Shown here: positions 41,255-49,928 of the stretch, piece by piece
Numbering within the stretch: the first letter of the stretch is position 1
Layout: every line of letters begins with the position of its first letter
DNA from: Streptomyces rishiriensis
Lineage (GTDB): Bacteria > Actinomycetota > Actinomycetes > Streptomycetales > Streptomycetaceae
Length of the DNA: 64,000 nucleotides
NCBI RefSeq assembly: GCF_030815485.1
Contig: NZ_JAUSWV010000002.1
Location: forward strand, 2,418,001-2,482,000
Reading direction: 5' to 3'
Notes under the pieces: model-generated
Told to the model about the DNA's origin: nothing
What the model saw: only the letters and a program-made list of their open reading frames with translations
The model's database searches: none
Translations under genes and position numbers: made by a program

Positions 41255-42991
41255 ATGGGCAACACCCGGGGCGCCGCCGCCTTCGCCGTCTGGTACCTGC
41301 GTGCCGTCGCGTTCGTCAACTTCCTCAGTGCGGTGTGGATCTCCCTGGGGCAGGACGTCCGGCGGCACAACCAGGAGAACCTCTTCACGCCGTATCTGCT
41401 GACGGCCGGCTTCGCCTCCGGGGTCTTCACCGCGTTCCTGGCCGTCACGATGCGGCGGCGCAAGCGGGCCGCGTGGATCCTGAACCTCGGCCTGAGCGGG
41501 GCGTTCCTGGGGCTGTTCACGCTGGCCATGGCGTTCCCGGAGATCCGGCGGCACCCGCAGAACTGGGTCTCGCTCGCGCTGACCGCCGCCTTCGTCGCGG
41601 CGCTGCTCGCCGGGCGGCGGGAGTTCTACGCCAAGGGCGACCGGTCCAATCCGAGGCTCGCCGCGGCCGTCGGCGCCGGCGGGCTGCTGGGCGCCTCGCT
41701 GCTGGCCGCGCTGCTGGTGACGGTCACCAACCGGGCCTCCGCCCCCTCCACCTTCCTCGAACGCTGGCGCTACGGCGCGCTGCGGCTGGTCTCCGTGGCC
41801 GCCGACGAATACCGCGTCCCCGGGATCGCCCCGCCCACCTGGGTCGACGTCGCCGTCAACGTACTGAGCACGGTGTTCGTCCTCGCCGTCCTGTACGCCG
41901 CCTTCCGCTCCCGGCGGGCCGTCGACCCGCTCACCGAGGACGACGAGAAGCGACTGCGGGAGCTCCTCGACCGGTACGGCGAGCGGGACTCGCTCGGTTA
42001 CTTCGCGCTGCGGCGGGAGAAGAGCGTGTGCTGGTCGCCGACCGGGAAGGCGGCCGTCGCCTACCGCGTCGTCGGCGGGGTGTCGCTGGCGTCCGGGGAC
42101 CCGCTCGGGGATCCGGAGGCCTGGCCGGGCGCGATCGGGCCGTGGCTCGCCGAGGCGCGGGCGCACGGATGGATCCCGGCGGTGATGGGCGCCAGTGAGG
42201 AGGCCGGGACCGTGTACGCCCGGCACGGACTGGACGCGCTGGAGCTCGGGGACGAGGCCCTGGTCGAGGTCGCCGAGTTCACCCTGGAGGGGCGGGCCAT
42301 GCGGACCGTACGGCAGGCCTGCAACCGGGTCCGGCGGGCCGGGTACACGGTGCGGGTACGGCGGCACGAGGACATCCCGGCCGACGAGATGGCGTTCCTG
42401 CTCCGGCGCGCCGACGACTGGCGGGACGGGGCCTGCGAACGCGGGTTCAGCATGGCGCTGGGGCGGCTCGGGGACCCGGAGGACGGGCGCTGCGTGATGC
42501 TGGAGTGCGCCGACTCCCGGGGTGAGCTGCGGGCCCTGCTCTCCTTCGTGCCCTGGGGACCGCACGGGCTGTCCCTCGACCTGATGCGGCGCGACCGCGA
42601 CTGCGACAACGGGCTGATGGAGTTCATGGTCATCGAACTGCTCCGGCACGCCCGGGAGGAGCGGGACGACCGGGCGGCCCCGATCACGCAGATCTCGCTG
42701 AACTTCGCCGTGTTCCGCTCGGTCTTCGAAAGGGGCGCGCGGCTCGGCGCCGGTCCGGTGCTGAGGTGGTGGCGGTCGCTGCTCCGTTTCTTCTCCCGCT
42801 GGTGGCAGATCGAGTCGCTGTACCGCGCCAACGCCAAGTACCGGCCCATCTGGGAGCCCCGCTTCCTGCTCTTCGAGAAGAGCGCGGACCTGCCCCGCAT
42901 CGGTCTCGCCTCGGCGCGGGCCGAGGGGTTCCTGGAGCCGCCGGGGCTGCCGAAGTGGCTGCGCCGGGGCCACCTGGAAACTCACCGGTGA
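41255..42991 (+). CDS. MprF-like DUF2156 membrane protein
   Basis: 578 residues. The N-terminal ~240 residues hold about six membrane helices. The rest is a DUF2156 (aminoacyl-phosphatidylglycerol synthase, GNAT-like) domain with GYFALRREKSVCWSP, VVGGVSLASGDPLGDPEAW and LMRRDRDCDNGLMEFMVIELL. The closest known role is adding lysine or alanine from aminoacyl-tRNA to phosphatidylglycerol, which lowers membrane charge. LysX-type lysyl-tRNA synthetase fusion is absent here. It is coupled to the rhomboid-like gene by a GTGA overlap. The true amino acid and lipid are unknown. Confidence 0.85.
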   Translation: MGNTRGAAAFAVWYLRAVAFVNFLSAVWISLGQDVRRHNQENLFTPYLLTAGFASGVFTAFLAVTMRRRKRAAWILNLGLSGAFLGLFTLAMAFPEIRRHPQNWVSLALTAAFVAALLAGRREFYAKGDRSNPRLAAAVGAGGLLGASLLAALLVTVTNRASAPSTFLERWRYGALRLVSVAADEYRVPGIAPPTWVDVAVNVLSTVFVLAVLYAAFRSRRAVDPLTEDDEKRLRELLDRYGERDSLGYFALRREKSVCWSPTGKAAVAYRVVGGVSLASGDPLGDPEAWPGAIGPWLAEARAHGWIPAVMGASEEAGTVYARHGLDALELGDEALVEVAEFTLEGRAMRTVRQACNRVRRAGYTVRVRRHEDIPADEMAFLLRRADDWRDGACERGFSMALGRLGDPEDGRCVMLECADSRGELRALLSFVPWGPHGLSLDLMRRDRDCDNGLMEFMVIELLRHAREERDDRAAPITQISLNFAVFRSVFERGARLGAGPVLRWWRSLLRFFSRWWQIESLYRANAKYRPIWEPRFLLFEKSADLPRIGLASARAEGFLEPPGLPKWLRRGHLETHR

Positions 42992-43818
42992 ACGCGGTCG
43001 CCCGCCGGGCCCGCCCCGAATGGGGGCCGCTGTACGAGGCCGTACGCGTCCCCTGGGTGCGGCGGCGGTGGCGGGCGCTGCCGATGACCCTCGGAGCGGT
43101 GTGCCTGACGTCGGTGACCCAGGTCGTGCAGAACCGGTCGTGGGGCTACGGGCCGGTCCAGGCCCTCGGCGCGGTACGGGCCGAGGACCCGCTCGGGCTC
43201 GCCCTGCTGCGCACCCCGCTGTCCCTGTTCGTCCCCGCGCTGGACCTGCCGGTCTGGGGCGCCCTCGCCCAGATCCTGCTGGTGTTCGGGATCGCCGAGC
43301 TCTGCCTGGGCTGGTGGCGGACCCTCGTCATCGCCTATGCCGCCACGCTCGCGGGCACCCTGTACGCGCGCGTGGGCATCGCGCTGGGCCCCGGCGGCCC
43401 GCTCGGCCTGCCCGCCGCCGACGCCCGGATCGTGGACACCGGCCCGTCGGCGGCCGTGGTCGGCCTCGCGGTGTTCCTGGGCTGGCGCTACCGCGCGTAC
43501 GCGACGGCGGGGGCGGTGATCGTCTCGATGGTGGTGGAGGTCCTGCTGAAGGACAACCTGGCGGGCAAGGAGCATCTGGCGGCGATCGCGGCGGTGCTGG
43601 TGCTGTGCGCGGTGGCGGAGACCCGCGGGCGCCGCGGGCCCGGGCGGTCGGCCCGGGGCCTGCGGGGCGGTACGGGTGCGCGGTCCCGCCGGGGGACCCG
43701 GGGCGTCGCCGGTCCGCGGCCACGCCACGGGGCGCGACCGGCCACCAAGCCCCGCAGCCGCCGTACGGCGCACGCGCCCGGTCAGGACCGGGTTTCTCGG
43801 TTGCGCTCCTCGGACTGA
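42988..43818 (+). CDS. rhomboid-like membrane protein coupled to DUF2156 gene
   Basis: 276 residues from the GTG at 42988, overlapping the DUF2156 stop. Six hydrophobic segments are seen (for example WGALAQILLVFGIAELCLGWW). The rhomboid-style serine and histidine are only partly present (TGPSAAVVGLAVFLG), so protease activity is doubtful. The last ~70 residues are very Arg/Gly-rich (GRRGPGRSARGLRGG) and would be a basic cytosolic tail. The coupling suggests it works with the lipid-modifying protein. Its 3' end overlaps the next gene on the opposite strand by 37 bases. Confidence 0.75.
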   Translation: MNAVARRARPEWGPLYEAVRVPWVRRRWRALPMTLGAVCLTSVTQVVQNRSWGYGPVQALGAVRAEDPLGLALLRTPLSLFVPALDLPVWGALAQILLVFGIAELCLGWWRTLVIAYAATLAGTLYARVGIALGPGGPLGLPAADARIVDTGPSAAVVGLAVFLGWRYRAYATAGAVIVSMVVEVLLKDNLAGKEHLAAIAAVLVLCAVAETRGRRGPGRSARGLRGGTGARSRRGTRGVAGPRPRHGARPATKPRSRRTAHAPGQDRVSRLRSSD

Positions 43819-44561
43819 GCGAGCTCCGCGGTCGTCTTCCCGCCCAGCCAGTCCCCCACCATCCGGCGCGGCCCCGCCCAGCGGCGGTCGTGGCGGTAGG
43901 CCCGCAGCACCGCCTTCGCCCGCGCGCGCGGGCGCCGCCGGTAGAGCCGGCGGGCCCACGGCGAGCCGGGCCGGGCCACCCGGACCAGGCCCAGCAGCCC
44001 GAGGAACGGGATGAAGACGCTGAACACGGCCATCTTGGCCTTGCCCTTGCTCAGCACGGCCAGGGAGAACAGGAAGTTGAGCACGACGGTCGAGATGACA
44101 CCGCCCCGGTCCTGGAGCTCGTCCTGGCTCATGTCGTTGACCCCGAACGGCGAGAAGCCCACCAGCAGCAGTCCGCCCAGCGCCGCCGTCAGGACCACGG
44201 CCTCCACACTCTTGCGGCCGGCCTCCGTCCAGTACACGTCGTCGAGATGCAGGATCAGCGCGAACTCGTCGAGGACCAGGCCCGTGCCGATGCCGAAGAC
44301 CACGGCGAAGGCCCCCGCCCCGAAGCCGTGCCGGCCGCTCGCCACCGCGCCAAAGCCGCCCGCCACGGTCAGGACGATGCCGGGGACCACGTGGTGGATG
44401 TGCACCCCGCCGGAGCTGATGTTGCCGAAGGGGCCCTTGCCCGCCCGGATGAGTCGCGTGATGACCCGGGTGATCAGGAAGGTGAGGACGAACGCGGTCA
44501 GGGCGAGGAGCAGCGGGACCTTGCCCGGTTCGACGATGTTGCGCTGCACCCACTCGACCAT
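43782..44561 (-). CDS. multipass membrane protein of unknown function
   Basis: 259 residues with about six helices (LLLALTAFVLTFLITRVITRL near the start). A conserved-looking GGVHIHHVVPG lies after the first, then LVLDEFALILHLDDVYW with acidic residues near a helix, and FSPFGVND. Histidine and aspartate in the membrane region could bind metal, but I recognise no family with confidence. The C-terminal ~70 residues are basic (RRRPRARAKAVL). The gene lies between the rhomboid-like gene and cobS, on the opposite strand. Confidence 0.75.
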   Translation of the reverse strand: MVEWVQRNIVEPGKVPLLLALTAFVLTFLITRVITRLIRAGKGPFGNISSGGVHIHHVVPGIVLTVAGGFGAVASGRHGFGAGAFAVVFGIGTGLVLDEFALILHLDDVYWTEAGRKSVEAVVLTAALGGLLLVGFSPFGVNDMSQDELQDRGGVISTVVLNFLFSLAVLSKGKAKMAVFSVFIPFLGLLGLVRVARPGSPWARRLYRRRPRARAKAVLRAYRHDRRWAGPRRMVGDWLGGKTTAELAQSEERNRETRS

Positions 44562-44616
44562 GTCACCAGTCTCCGGGGACGGGGGGCGGGCTGCCTCACG
44601 GGCGGGGCGACCGGGC

Positions 44617-44622
44617 TAGTCT
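44617..44622 (+). promoter_or_regulatory. -10 box of a leaderless cobS transcript
   Basis: TAGTCT ends six bases ahead of the GTG at 44629, with no ribosome site between, matching a transcript that begins at its start codon. Confidence 0.55.
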
Positions 44623-44628
44623 GCCGCC

Positions 44629-45474
44629 GTGTCCACGACCTCGCCCTTCGACGGCCTCCGCTTCGCCTTCGGCACCCTCACCGTCCTCCCGGTCCGGGTG
44701 ACCCGCTGGGACCGGGAGGCCGCGCGCGGGGGCATGCTGGGCGCCCCCGTGGTCGGGCTGGTCGTCGGCGGCTGCGCGGCCGGGGTCGGCCTGCTGCTGC
44801 TGTACCTGGGCGCGAGCCCGCTGCTCGCCGCGGTCGCCTCCGCCGCCGTGCCCGCCGTCCTCACCCGCGGTCTGCACCTGGACGGACTGGCCGACACCGC
44901 GGACGGACTCGGCAGCGGCAAGCCCGCCGAGGACGCGCTGCGGATCATGAAGCAGTCCGACATCGGCCCGTTCGGCGTGCTCACGATCGTCCTCGTGCTG
45001 CTCGCCCAGGTGGCCGCGCTGACGCAGCTCTACGACACCTCGTGGGCGCTGGGCGCGGTGGCAGCCCTCGTCTCGGCGGCCGCCGCCCGGCTCGCGCTGA
45101 CCCTGGCGGCCCGCGCCGGGGTGCCGGCCGCGCGGCCGGAGGGGCTGGGCGCGGCGGTCGCCGGCGTGGTCCCGGTGCGGGGCGCGGTGCTCACCGCCGT
45201 CGCCGTGACGCTGGCGGCGGCGGCCCTGGGAGCGTGGTGCGGGCCGTACGAGGGCGGGGTCGTCGTCCTGGTCGGGCACGTCGAGCCCGGCGTCCTGTCC
45301 GAGCCGTACGACGCCGTCCGGCCGGCGCTCGCGGTCCTCGCCGCCCTCGCCGCCGCCGAACTGCTGCTGCGGCACTGCGCGCGGCGCTTCGGCGGGGTCA
45401 CCGGGGATGTGTTCGGCGGCCTGGCGGAGACGGCGGCGACCACCGCGCTCATGGTGTTCTGCCTGGGCCGCTAG
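44629..45474 (+). CDS. cobS: adenosylcobinamide-GDP ribazoletransferase (cobalamin synthase)
   Basis: 281 residues, integral membrane, with CobS signatures RWDREAARGGMLGAPVVG and LHLDGLADTADGLGSGK (the aspartate-rich site binding the metal and nucleotide), then RIMKQSDIGPFGV. It joins adenosylcobinamide-GDP to alpha-ribazole as the last step of B12 assembly. CobU (37679) and CobT (39977) supply its two substrates. Its end overlaps the GH114 gene on the opposite strand by 26 bases. Confidence 0.95.
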   Translation: MSTTSPFDGLRFAFGTLTVLPVRVTRWDREAARGGMLGAPVVGLVVGGCAAGVGLLLLYLGASPLLAAVASAAVPAVLTRGLHLDGLADTADGLGSGKPAEDALRIMKQSDIGPFGVLTIVLVLLAQVAALTQLYDTSWALGAVAALVSAAAARLALTLAARAGVPAARPEGLGAAVAGVVPVRGAVLTAVAVTLAAAALGAWCGPYEGGVVVLVGHVEPGVLSEPYDAVRPALAVLAALAAAELLLRHCARRFGGVTGDVFGGLAETAATTALMVFCLGR

Positions 45475-46300
45475 ACGGCTGACATGCCTCCCGCCACGCC
45501 CCCAGCTCGTACTTCTTCAGCAGCGAACTCAGGCCCAGTTTGCGGGAGTCCGCGCAGAACGCGCTCGTGGAGAGTTCGTACTCGACGTGGAAGACGGCCT
45601 TGCCCGCCTCGATGAAGGGGGTCAGGTCCGCGCACTCGTCGTACTGGGCGCACTGTTCGTTGACCGCGAAGTCGAAGTCGTCGACGAGTTCGGGGATCTG
45701 GTCGAGGTCGTTCTTCAGTCCGACCGACATGCCCCGGTCGTGGGCGAGTTCGGCGATGAGGCGGTTGTAGCGGAGCTGGTCGGCGGCCCGCACCGGGAAG
45801 CCCGTGGGGTTCTTGTAGCCGTCCATGTTGTCCGGCTCGACCGCGTCGAAGCCCTTCGCGCGGCACATGTCGAGGCGGGCCGCCATCAGGGGCTCCAGGA
45901 CGTCCAACGCGCGGATGTCGAGCCAGCGTTCGCCCTCCCAGCCGTTGCGCTTGCCGATCACCGACTTCGGGAACTCCGCCGCGTCCGGGCGCCAGTCCTC
46001 CCAGGCGCCGGTGGAGAGGTAGCAGATGACCTTGCGACCGTCTCGGTGCAGACCCGCGACCGTGGCCGCGGTGTGGTCGAAGCCGTCGATGTCGTAGACC
46101 GGCACGTCGACGCCGGTGTCCAGGCGGCCGCTCAGCTGCCACTGCCAGTCGGTGCCGGGGGCCGGCCGCCAGATCCCGCCGTCCGCGGTCCCGGCGCCCG
46201 CCTCGTCGTCCGGCCGGTCGTCCTGTCCGCCGTCCGGCGCGAAGGCGCAGCCCGCCAATAGCAGGGCGAGCAGGGGCAGCAACAGGGTCGGGCGTCTCAC
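45449..46300 (-). CDS. GH114-type (endo-alpha-1,4-polygalactosaminidase-like) lipoprotein
   Basis: 283 residues from the GTG at 46300, with GGAG about eight bases upstream. A short leader ends in the lipobox LLAGC, so it is exported and lipid-anchored. The body shows the GH114/TIM-barrel segments GTDWQWQLSG, YDIDGFDH, ICYLSTGAWEDWRPD, VEPDNMDGYKN and VGLKNDLDQ. Relatives hydrolyse galactosamine-containing exopolysaccharide. Whether it acts on self or foreign polymer is unknown. Confidence 0.88.
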   Translation of the reverse strand: MRRPTLLLPLLALLLAGCAFAPDGGQDDRPDDEAGAGTADGGIWRPAPGTDWQWQLSGRLDTGVDVPVYDIDGFDHTAATVAGLHRDGRKVICYLSTGAWEDWRPDAAEFPKSVIGKRNGWEGERWLDIRALDVLEPLMAARLDMCRAKGFDAVEPDNMDGYKNPTGFPVRAADQLRYNRLIAELAHDRGMSVGLKNDLDQIPELVDDFDFAVNEQCAQYDECADLTPFIEAGKAVFHVEYELSTSAFCADSRKLGLSSLLKKYELGAWREACQPSSGPGRTP

Positions 46301-46452
46301 CGGGTGGGCTCCAGATCGTTGGGCGACGTACCCGCCGATGATCGCCCATGTCACCCGCGCGCCTTCTCCCCACTGCGACCCGAAGGGTGTGATCCGGTCC
46401 GTGGAATGCGAGGATCGTGCGGTGGCTACGACGCCACCGACAGGTGAACACG

Positions 46453-46482
46453 CGCGTGCGTGGGCGACCGCGCACGCACGCG
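46453..46482. other. inverted repeat in the pepA upstream region
   Basis: CGCGTGCGTG (46453-46462) and CACGCACGCG (46473-46482) are perfect ten-base arms around ten bases. It lies ~85 bases upstream of the pepA -10 box (TAGGGT, 46567-46572) and ~150 upstream of the divergent lipoprotein gene. It could be an operator or a hairpin; GC-rich alternating sequence raises the chance rate. Confidence 0.35.
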
Positions 46483-46566
46483 TACGCTCAGTCCGGGATC
46501 CGTCACGCCGGTCCGCCGCGCCGGTGAGGCACACCCCCGGATACGACCGCACCCACGACCCCGATC

Positions 46567-46572
46567 TAGGGT
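46567..46572 (+). promoter_or_regulatory. pepA promoter -10 box
   Basis: TAGGGT, a frequent Streptomyces -10 form, lies 72 bases before the GTG at 46645, giving a leader of roughly 65 bases. The ribosome site is weak (GAAGCGAG). Confidence 0.4.
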
Positions 46573-46644
46573 CGGCTGTCGGGCCCGGTCGACCCACACA
46601 TTCCGGCCACCGCAACTCCACATCGGAAGCGAGATTTCACCACC

Positions 46645-48171
46645 GTGACTGCTCTCACTCTCAGCACCGCCGCGGCGCCCGGCCTCCGGGCCGACGCGAT
46701 CGTGATCGGTGTCGCCAAGGGCACGAAAGGCCCGATCGTTGCCCCAGGCGCCGAAGCCGTCGACAAGGCCTACGACGGCAAGCTCGCCGGCATCCTGGAA
46801 ACCCTCGGCGCCTCCGGGGCCGAGGGCGAGGCGACCAAGCTGCCCGCCCCGGCCGGATTCAAGGCACCGCTCGTGCTCGCGGTGGGGCTCGGCCAGGAGC
46901 CCGAGAAGGACGCCGGCTTCGACCCCGAGGCGCTGCGCAAGGCGGCCGGCACGGCCGCCCGCACCCTGACCGGCGCCAAGAAGGCGGCCTTCCTGCTGCC
47001 GGTGACCGACGCCGCCGACATCGGCGCGATCGGCGAGGGCGTGCTGCTCGGCGCGTACTCCTTCGACGTCTACAAGCGGGGCGGCGACGACGCCAAGACC
47101 AAGAACGGCAAGGCGCCCCTCGCCGAGGCCACCCTGCTCGGCGGGAAGCCGCGCGACGCCGCCCACAAGGCCGCGCTGCTGCGTGCCGCCGCCGTCGGCG
47201 AGGAGCTCAACCGCGCCCGCGACCTGATCAACATGCCCCCGAACGACCTCGACCCGGAGACGTTCGCCGGCATCGCGCAGGCCGCGGCCAAGGAACACGG
47301 CATCAAGGTGCAGGTGCTCGACGAGAAGGCGCTCGCCAAGGGCGGCTACGGCGGCATCCTGGGTGTCGGCAACGGCTCGGCCGCGGCCCCGCGCCTGGTG
47401 AAGCTGTCGTACACCTCGTCCAAGGCCAAGAAGAGCCTCGCCTTCGTCGGCAAGGGCATCACCTACGACTCGGGCGGCATCTCGCTGAAGCCGGCCGGGC
47501 ACAACGAGACGATGAAGTGCGACATGAGCGGTGCGGCGGCGGTCTTCGCCGCGGTCGTCGCCGCCGCGCGGCTCGGGCTCGAGGTGAACGTCACCGGGTG
47601 GCTGGCGCTGGCCGAGAACATGCCGTCGGGCTCCGCCACCCGCCCGGGCGACGTGCTGCGCATGTACAGCGGCAAGACCGTCGAGGTCCTCAACACGGAC
47701 GCCGAGGGCCGGCTGGTCCTCGCGGACGCGCTGTGGGCGGCCTCCGCGGAGAAGCCGGACGCGATCGTCGACGTCGCCACCCTCACCGGCGCGATGATGC
47801 TGGCGCTGGGCAGCCGGACCTTCGGCATCATGGCGAACGACGACGCGTTCCGCTCCGCGCTGCACGAGGCCGCCGAGGAGGTCGGTGAGCCGGCGTGGCC
47901 GATGCCGCTGCCGGAGCACCTGCGCAAGGGCATGGACTCGGCCGTCGCGGACATCGCCAACATGGGTGAGCGGATGGGCGGCGGGCTGGTGGCCGGTCTC
48001 TTCCTGCGCGAGTTCGTGGGCGAGGGGATCACCTGGGCGCACCTGGACATCGCCGGGCCGGCGTTCAACGAAGGCGGTCCCTTCGGATACACCCCCAAGG
48101 GCGGTACGGGCACGGCGGTGCGGACCCTCGTCCGGCTGGCCGAGCTGACCGCCTCCGGCGACCTGGGCTAG
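46645..48171 (+). CDS. pepA: leucyl aminopeptidase (M17)
   Basis: 508 residues, usual M17 length. The metal-binding motif NTDAEGRLVLADAL is near residue 350, with the lysine-containing GKGITYDSGGISLKPAGHNETMKCDMSG (second metal ligands) near 270. The protein removes N-terminal amino acids from peptides in the cytosol as a hexamer. It is not in an obvious operon: lpd starts 301 bases later with its own upstream region. Confidence 0.95.
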   Translation: MTALTLSTAAAPGLRADAIVIGVAKGTKGPIVAPGAEAVDKAYDGKLAGILETLGASGAEGEATKLPAPAGFKAPLVLAVGLGQEPEKDAGFDPEALRKAAGTAARTLTGAKKAAFLLPVTDAADIGAIGEGVLLGAYSFDVYKRGGDDAKTKNGKAPLAEATLLGGKPRDAAHKAALLRAAAVGEELNRARDLINMPPNDLDPETFAGIAQAAAKEHGIKVQVLDEKALAKGGYGGILGVGNGSAAAPRLVKLSYTSSKAKKSLAFVGKGITYDSGGISLKPAGHNETMKCDMSGAAAVFAAVVAAARLGLEVNVTGWLALAENMPSGSATRPGDVLRMYSGKTVEVLNTDAEGRLVLADALWAASAEKPDAIVDVATLTGAMMLALGSRTFGIMANDDAFRSALHEAAEEVGEPAWPMPLPEHLRKGMDSAVADIANMGERMGGGLVAGLFLREFVGEGITWAHLDIAGPAFNEGGPFGYTPKGGTGTAVRTLVRLAELTASGDLG

Positions 48172-48240
48172 TCCCTCCGGGAGGGGGACTGTGCGCCTGA
48201 TCACTCGGGCCCGTCCGTCAGGTGACGGGTGCGGGCCGGA

Positions 48241-48276
48241 CGTGGCTGGTCGCGCAGTTCCCCGCGCCCTGGGGGG
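48241..48276. repeat. Streptomyces-type interspersed repeat
   Basis: The segment ggctggtcgcgcagttcccc and following gcgccct matches, from memory, one of the commonest extragenic repeats in Streptomyces chromosomes. It sits in the 301-base pepA/lpd gap, which also has an imperfect hairpin just after pepA (48170-48190) and the lpd ribosome site GGAGG. I see no gene in that gap. Confidence 0.65.
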
Positions 48277-48472
48277 AGCGGTTTCCCTCGTCACATGTGA
48301 GCGTGGGGTGTCTCACACCCCGGCCCCGCGTCTCGTTCCTCTCCCGCAAGTGCGAAGATGGGCCTCGGCAGGACAGGGCCCCCACCACAGGGCCGTAGAA
48401 AGAGCGGCCGGACACCAGCCGCCGGCGGTCAGCGACGACCGGCGCACGGCGCACATGCATGGAGGACGTGAC

Positions 48473-49861
48473 GTGGCGAACGACGCCAGCACCGTTTTCG
48501 ACCTAGTGATCCTCGGCGGTGGTAGTGGCGGTTACGCCGCGGCCCTGCGCGGGGCGCAGCTGGGCCTGGACGTCGCCCTGATCGAGAAGGACAAGGTCGG
48601 CGGCACCTGCCTGCACCGGGGTTGCATCCCCACCAAGGCCCTGCTGCACGCCGGCGAGATCGCCGACCAGGCCCGCGAGAGCGAGCAGTTCGGCGTCAAG
48701 GCCACCTTCGAGGGCATCGACGTCCCCGCCGTCCACAAGTACAAGGACGGTGTCGTCTCCGGCCTGTACAAGGGCCTTCAGGGGCTGATCGCCTCGCGCA
48801 AGGTGACGTACATCGAGGGTGAGGGCCGTCTGTCCTCCCCGACCTCCGTCGACGTGGGCGGACAGCGTGTCCAGGGCCGCCACGTGCTGCTCGCGACCGG
48901 CTCCGTGCCGAAGTCGCTGCCGGGCCTGGAGATCGACGGCGACCGGATCATCTCCTCGGACCACGCCCTCGTCCTGGACCGCGTGCCGAAGTCGGCGATC
49001 ATCCTCGGCGGTGGCGTGATCGGCGTCGAGTTCGCCTCGGCGTGGAAGTCCTTCGGCTCCGACGTCACGATCATCGAGGGCCTCAAGCACCTCGCTCCTC
49101 TCGAGGACGAGAACTCCTCCAAGCTTCTTGAGCGCGCGTTCCGCAAGCGCGGCATCAAGTTCAACCTGGGCACCTTCTTCTCCAAGGCGGAGTACACCGC
49201 CGACGGCGTCAAGGTCACGCTGGCCGACGGCAAGGAGTTCCAGGCCGAGGTCCTGCTGGTCGCGGTGGGCCGCGGGCCCGTCTCCGCCGGTCTCGGTTAC
49301 GAGGAGCAGGGCGTCGCGATGGACCGCGGTTACGTCCTGGTCGACGAGTACATGCGCACCAACGTCCCGACCATCTCCGCCGTCGGCGACCTGGTCCCGA
49401 CCCTCCAGCTCGCGCACGTCGGCTTCGCCGAGGGCATGCTGGTCGCGGAGCGTCTGGCCGGTCAGAAGGTCGTTCCGATCGACTACGACGGTGTCCCGCG
49501 GGTGACGTACTGCCACCCCGAGGTCGCCTCCGTGGGCATCACCGAGGCCAAGGCCAAGGAGATCTACGGCGCGGACAAGGTCGTCGCTCTGAAGTACAAC
49601 CTCGCGGGCAACGGCAAGAGCAAGATCCTCAACACCGCGGGCGAGATCAAGCTCGTCCAGGTGAAGGACGGTGCCGTGGTCGGCGTCCACATGGTCGGCG
49701 ACCGCATGGGCGAGCAGGTCGGCGAAGCCCAGCTGATCTACAACTGGGAGGCGCTGCCCGCCGAGGTCGCGCAGCTCATCCACGCCCACCCGACGCAGAA
49801 CGAGGCGCTCGGCGAGGCCCACCTGGCCCTGGCGGGCAAGCCGCTGCACTCGCACGACTGA
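48473..49861 (+). CDS. lpdA: dihydrolipoamide dehydrogenase (E3)
   Basis: 462 residues from the GTG at 48473, with GGAGG seven bases upstream. The FAD site is LVILGGGSGGYAAALRG, the redox disulfide GGTCLHRGCIPTK, the NAD site ILGGGVIGVEFAS, and the C-terminal base histidine lies in LIHAHPTQNEAL. It reoxidises dihydrolipoamide on E2, passing electrons to NAD. It precedes sucB by 67 bases and probably serves both the pyruvate and 2-oxoglutarate dehydrogenase complexes. Confidence 0.96.
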   Translation: MANDASTVFDLVILGGGSGGYAAALRGAQLGLDVALIEKDKVGGTCLHRGCIPTKALLHAGEIADQARESEQFGVKATFEGIDVPAVHKYKDGVVSGLYKGLQGLIASRKVTYIEGEGRLSSPTSVDVGGQRVQGRHVLLATGSVPKSLPGLEIDGDRIISSDHALVLDRVPKSAIILGGGVIGVEFASAWKSFGSDVTIIEGLKHLAPLEDENSSKLLERAFRKRGIKFNLGTFFSKAEYTADGVKVTLADGKEFQAEVLLVAVGRGPVSAGLGYEEQGVAMDRGYVLVDEYMRTNVPTISAVGDLVPTLQLAHVGFAEGMLVAERLAGQKVVPIDYDGVPRVTYCHPEVASVGITEAKAKEIYGADKVVALKYNLAGNGKSKILNTAGEIKLVQVKDGAVVGVHMVGDRMGEQVGEAQLIYNWEALPAEVAQLIHAHPTQNEALGEAHLALAGKPLHSHD

Positions 49862-49928
49862 CCCTCGGTCGACCGAGCGACTCCGCGACGACACAGACTT
49901 CCGCAATTCGTAAGGAGCAACCGAAACC

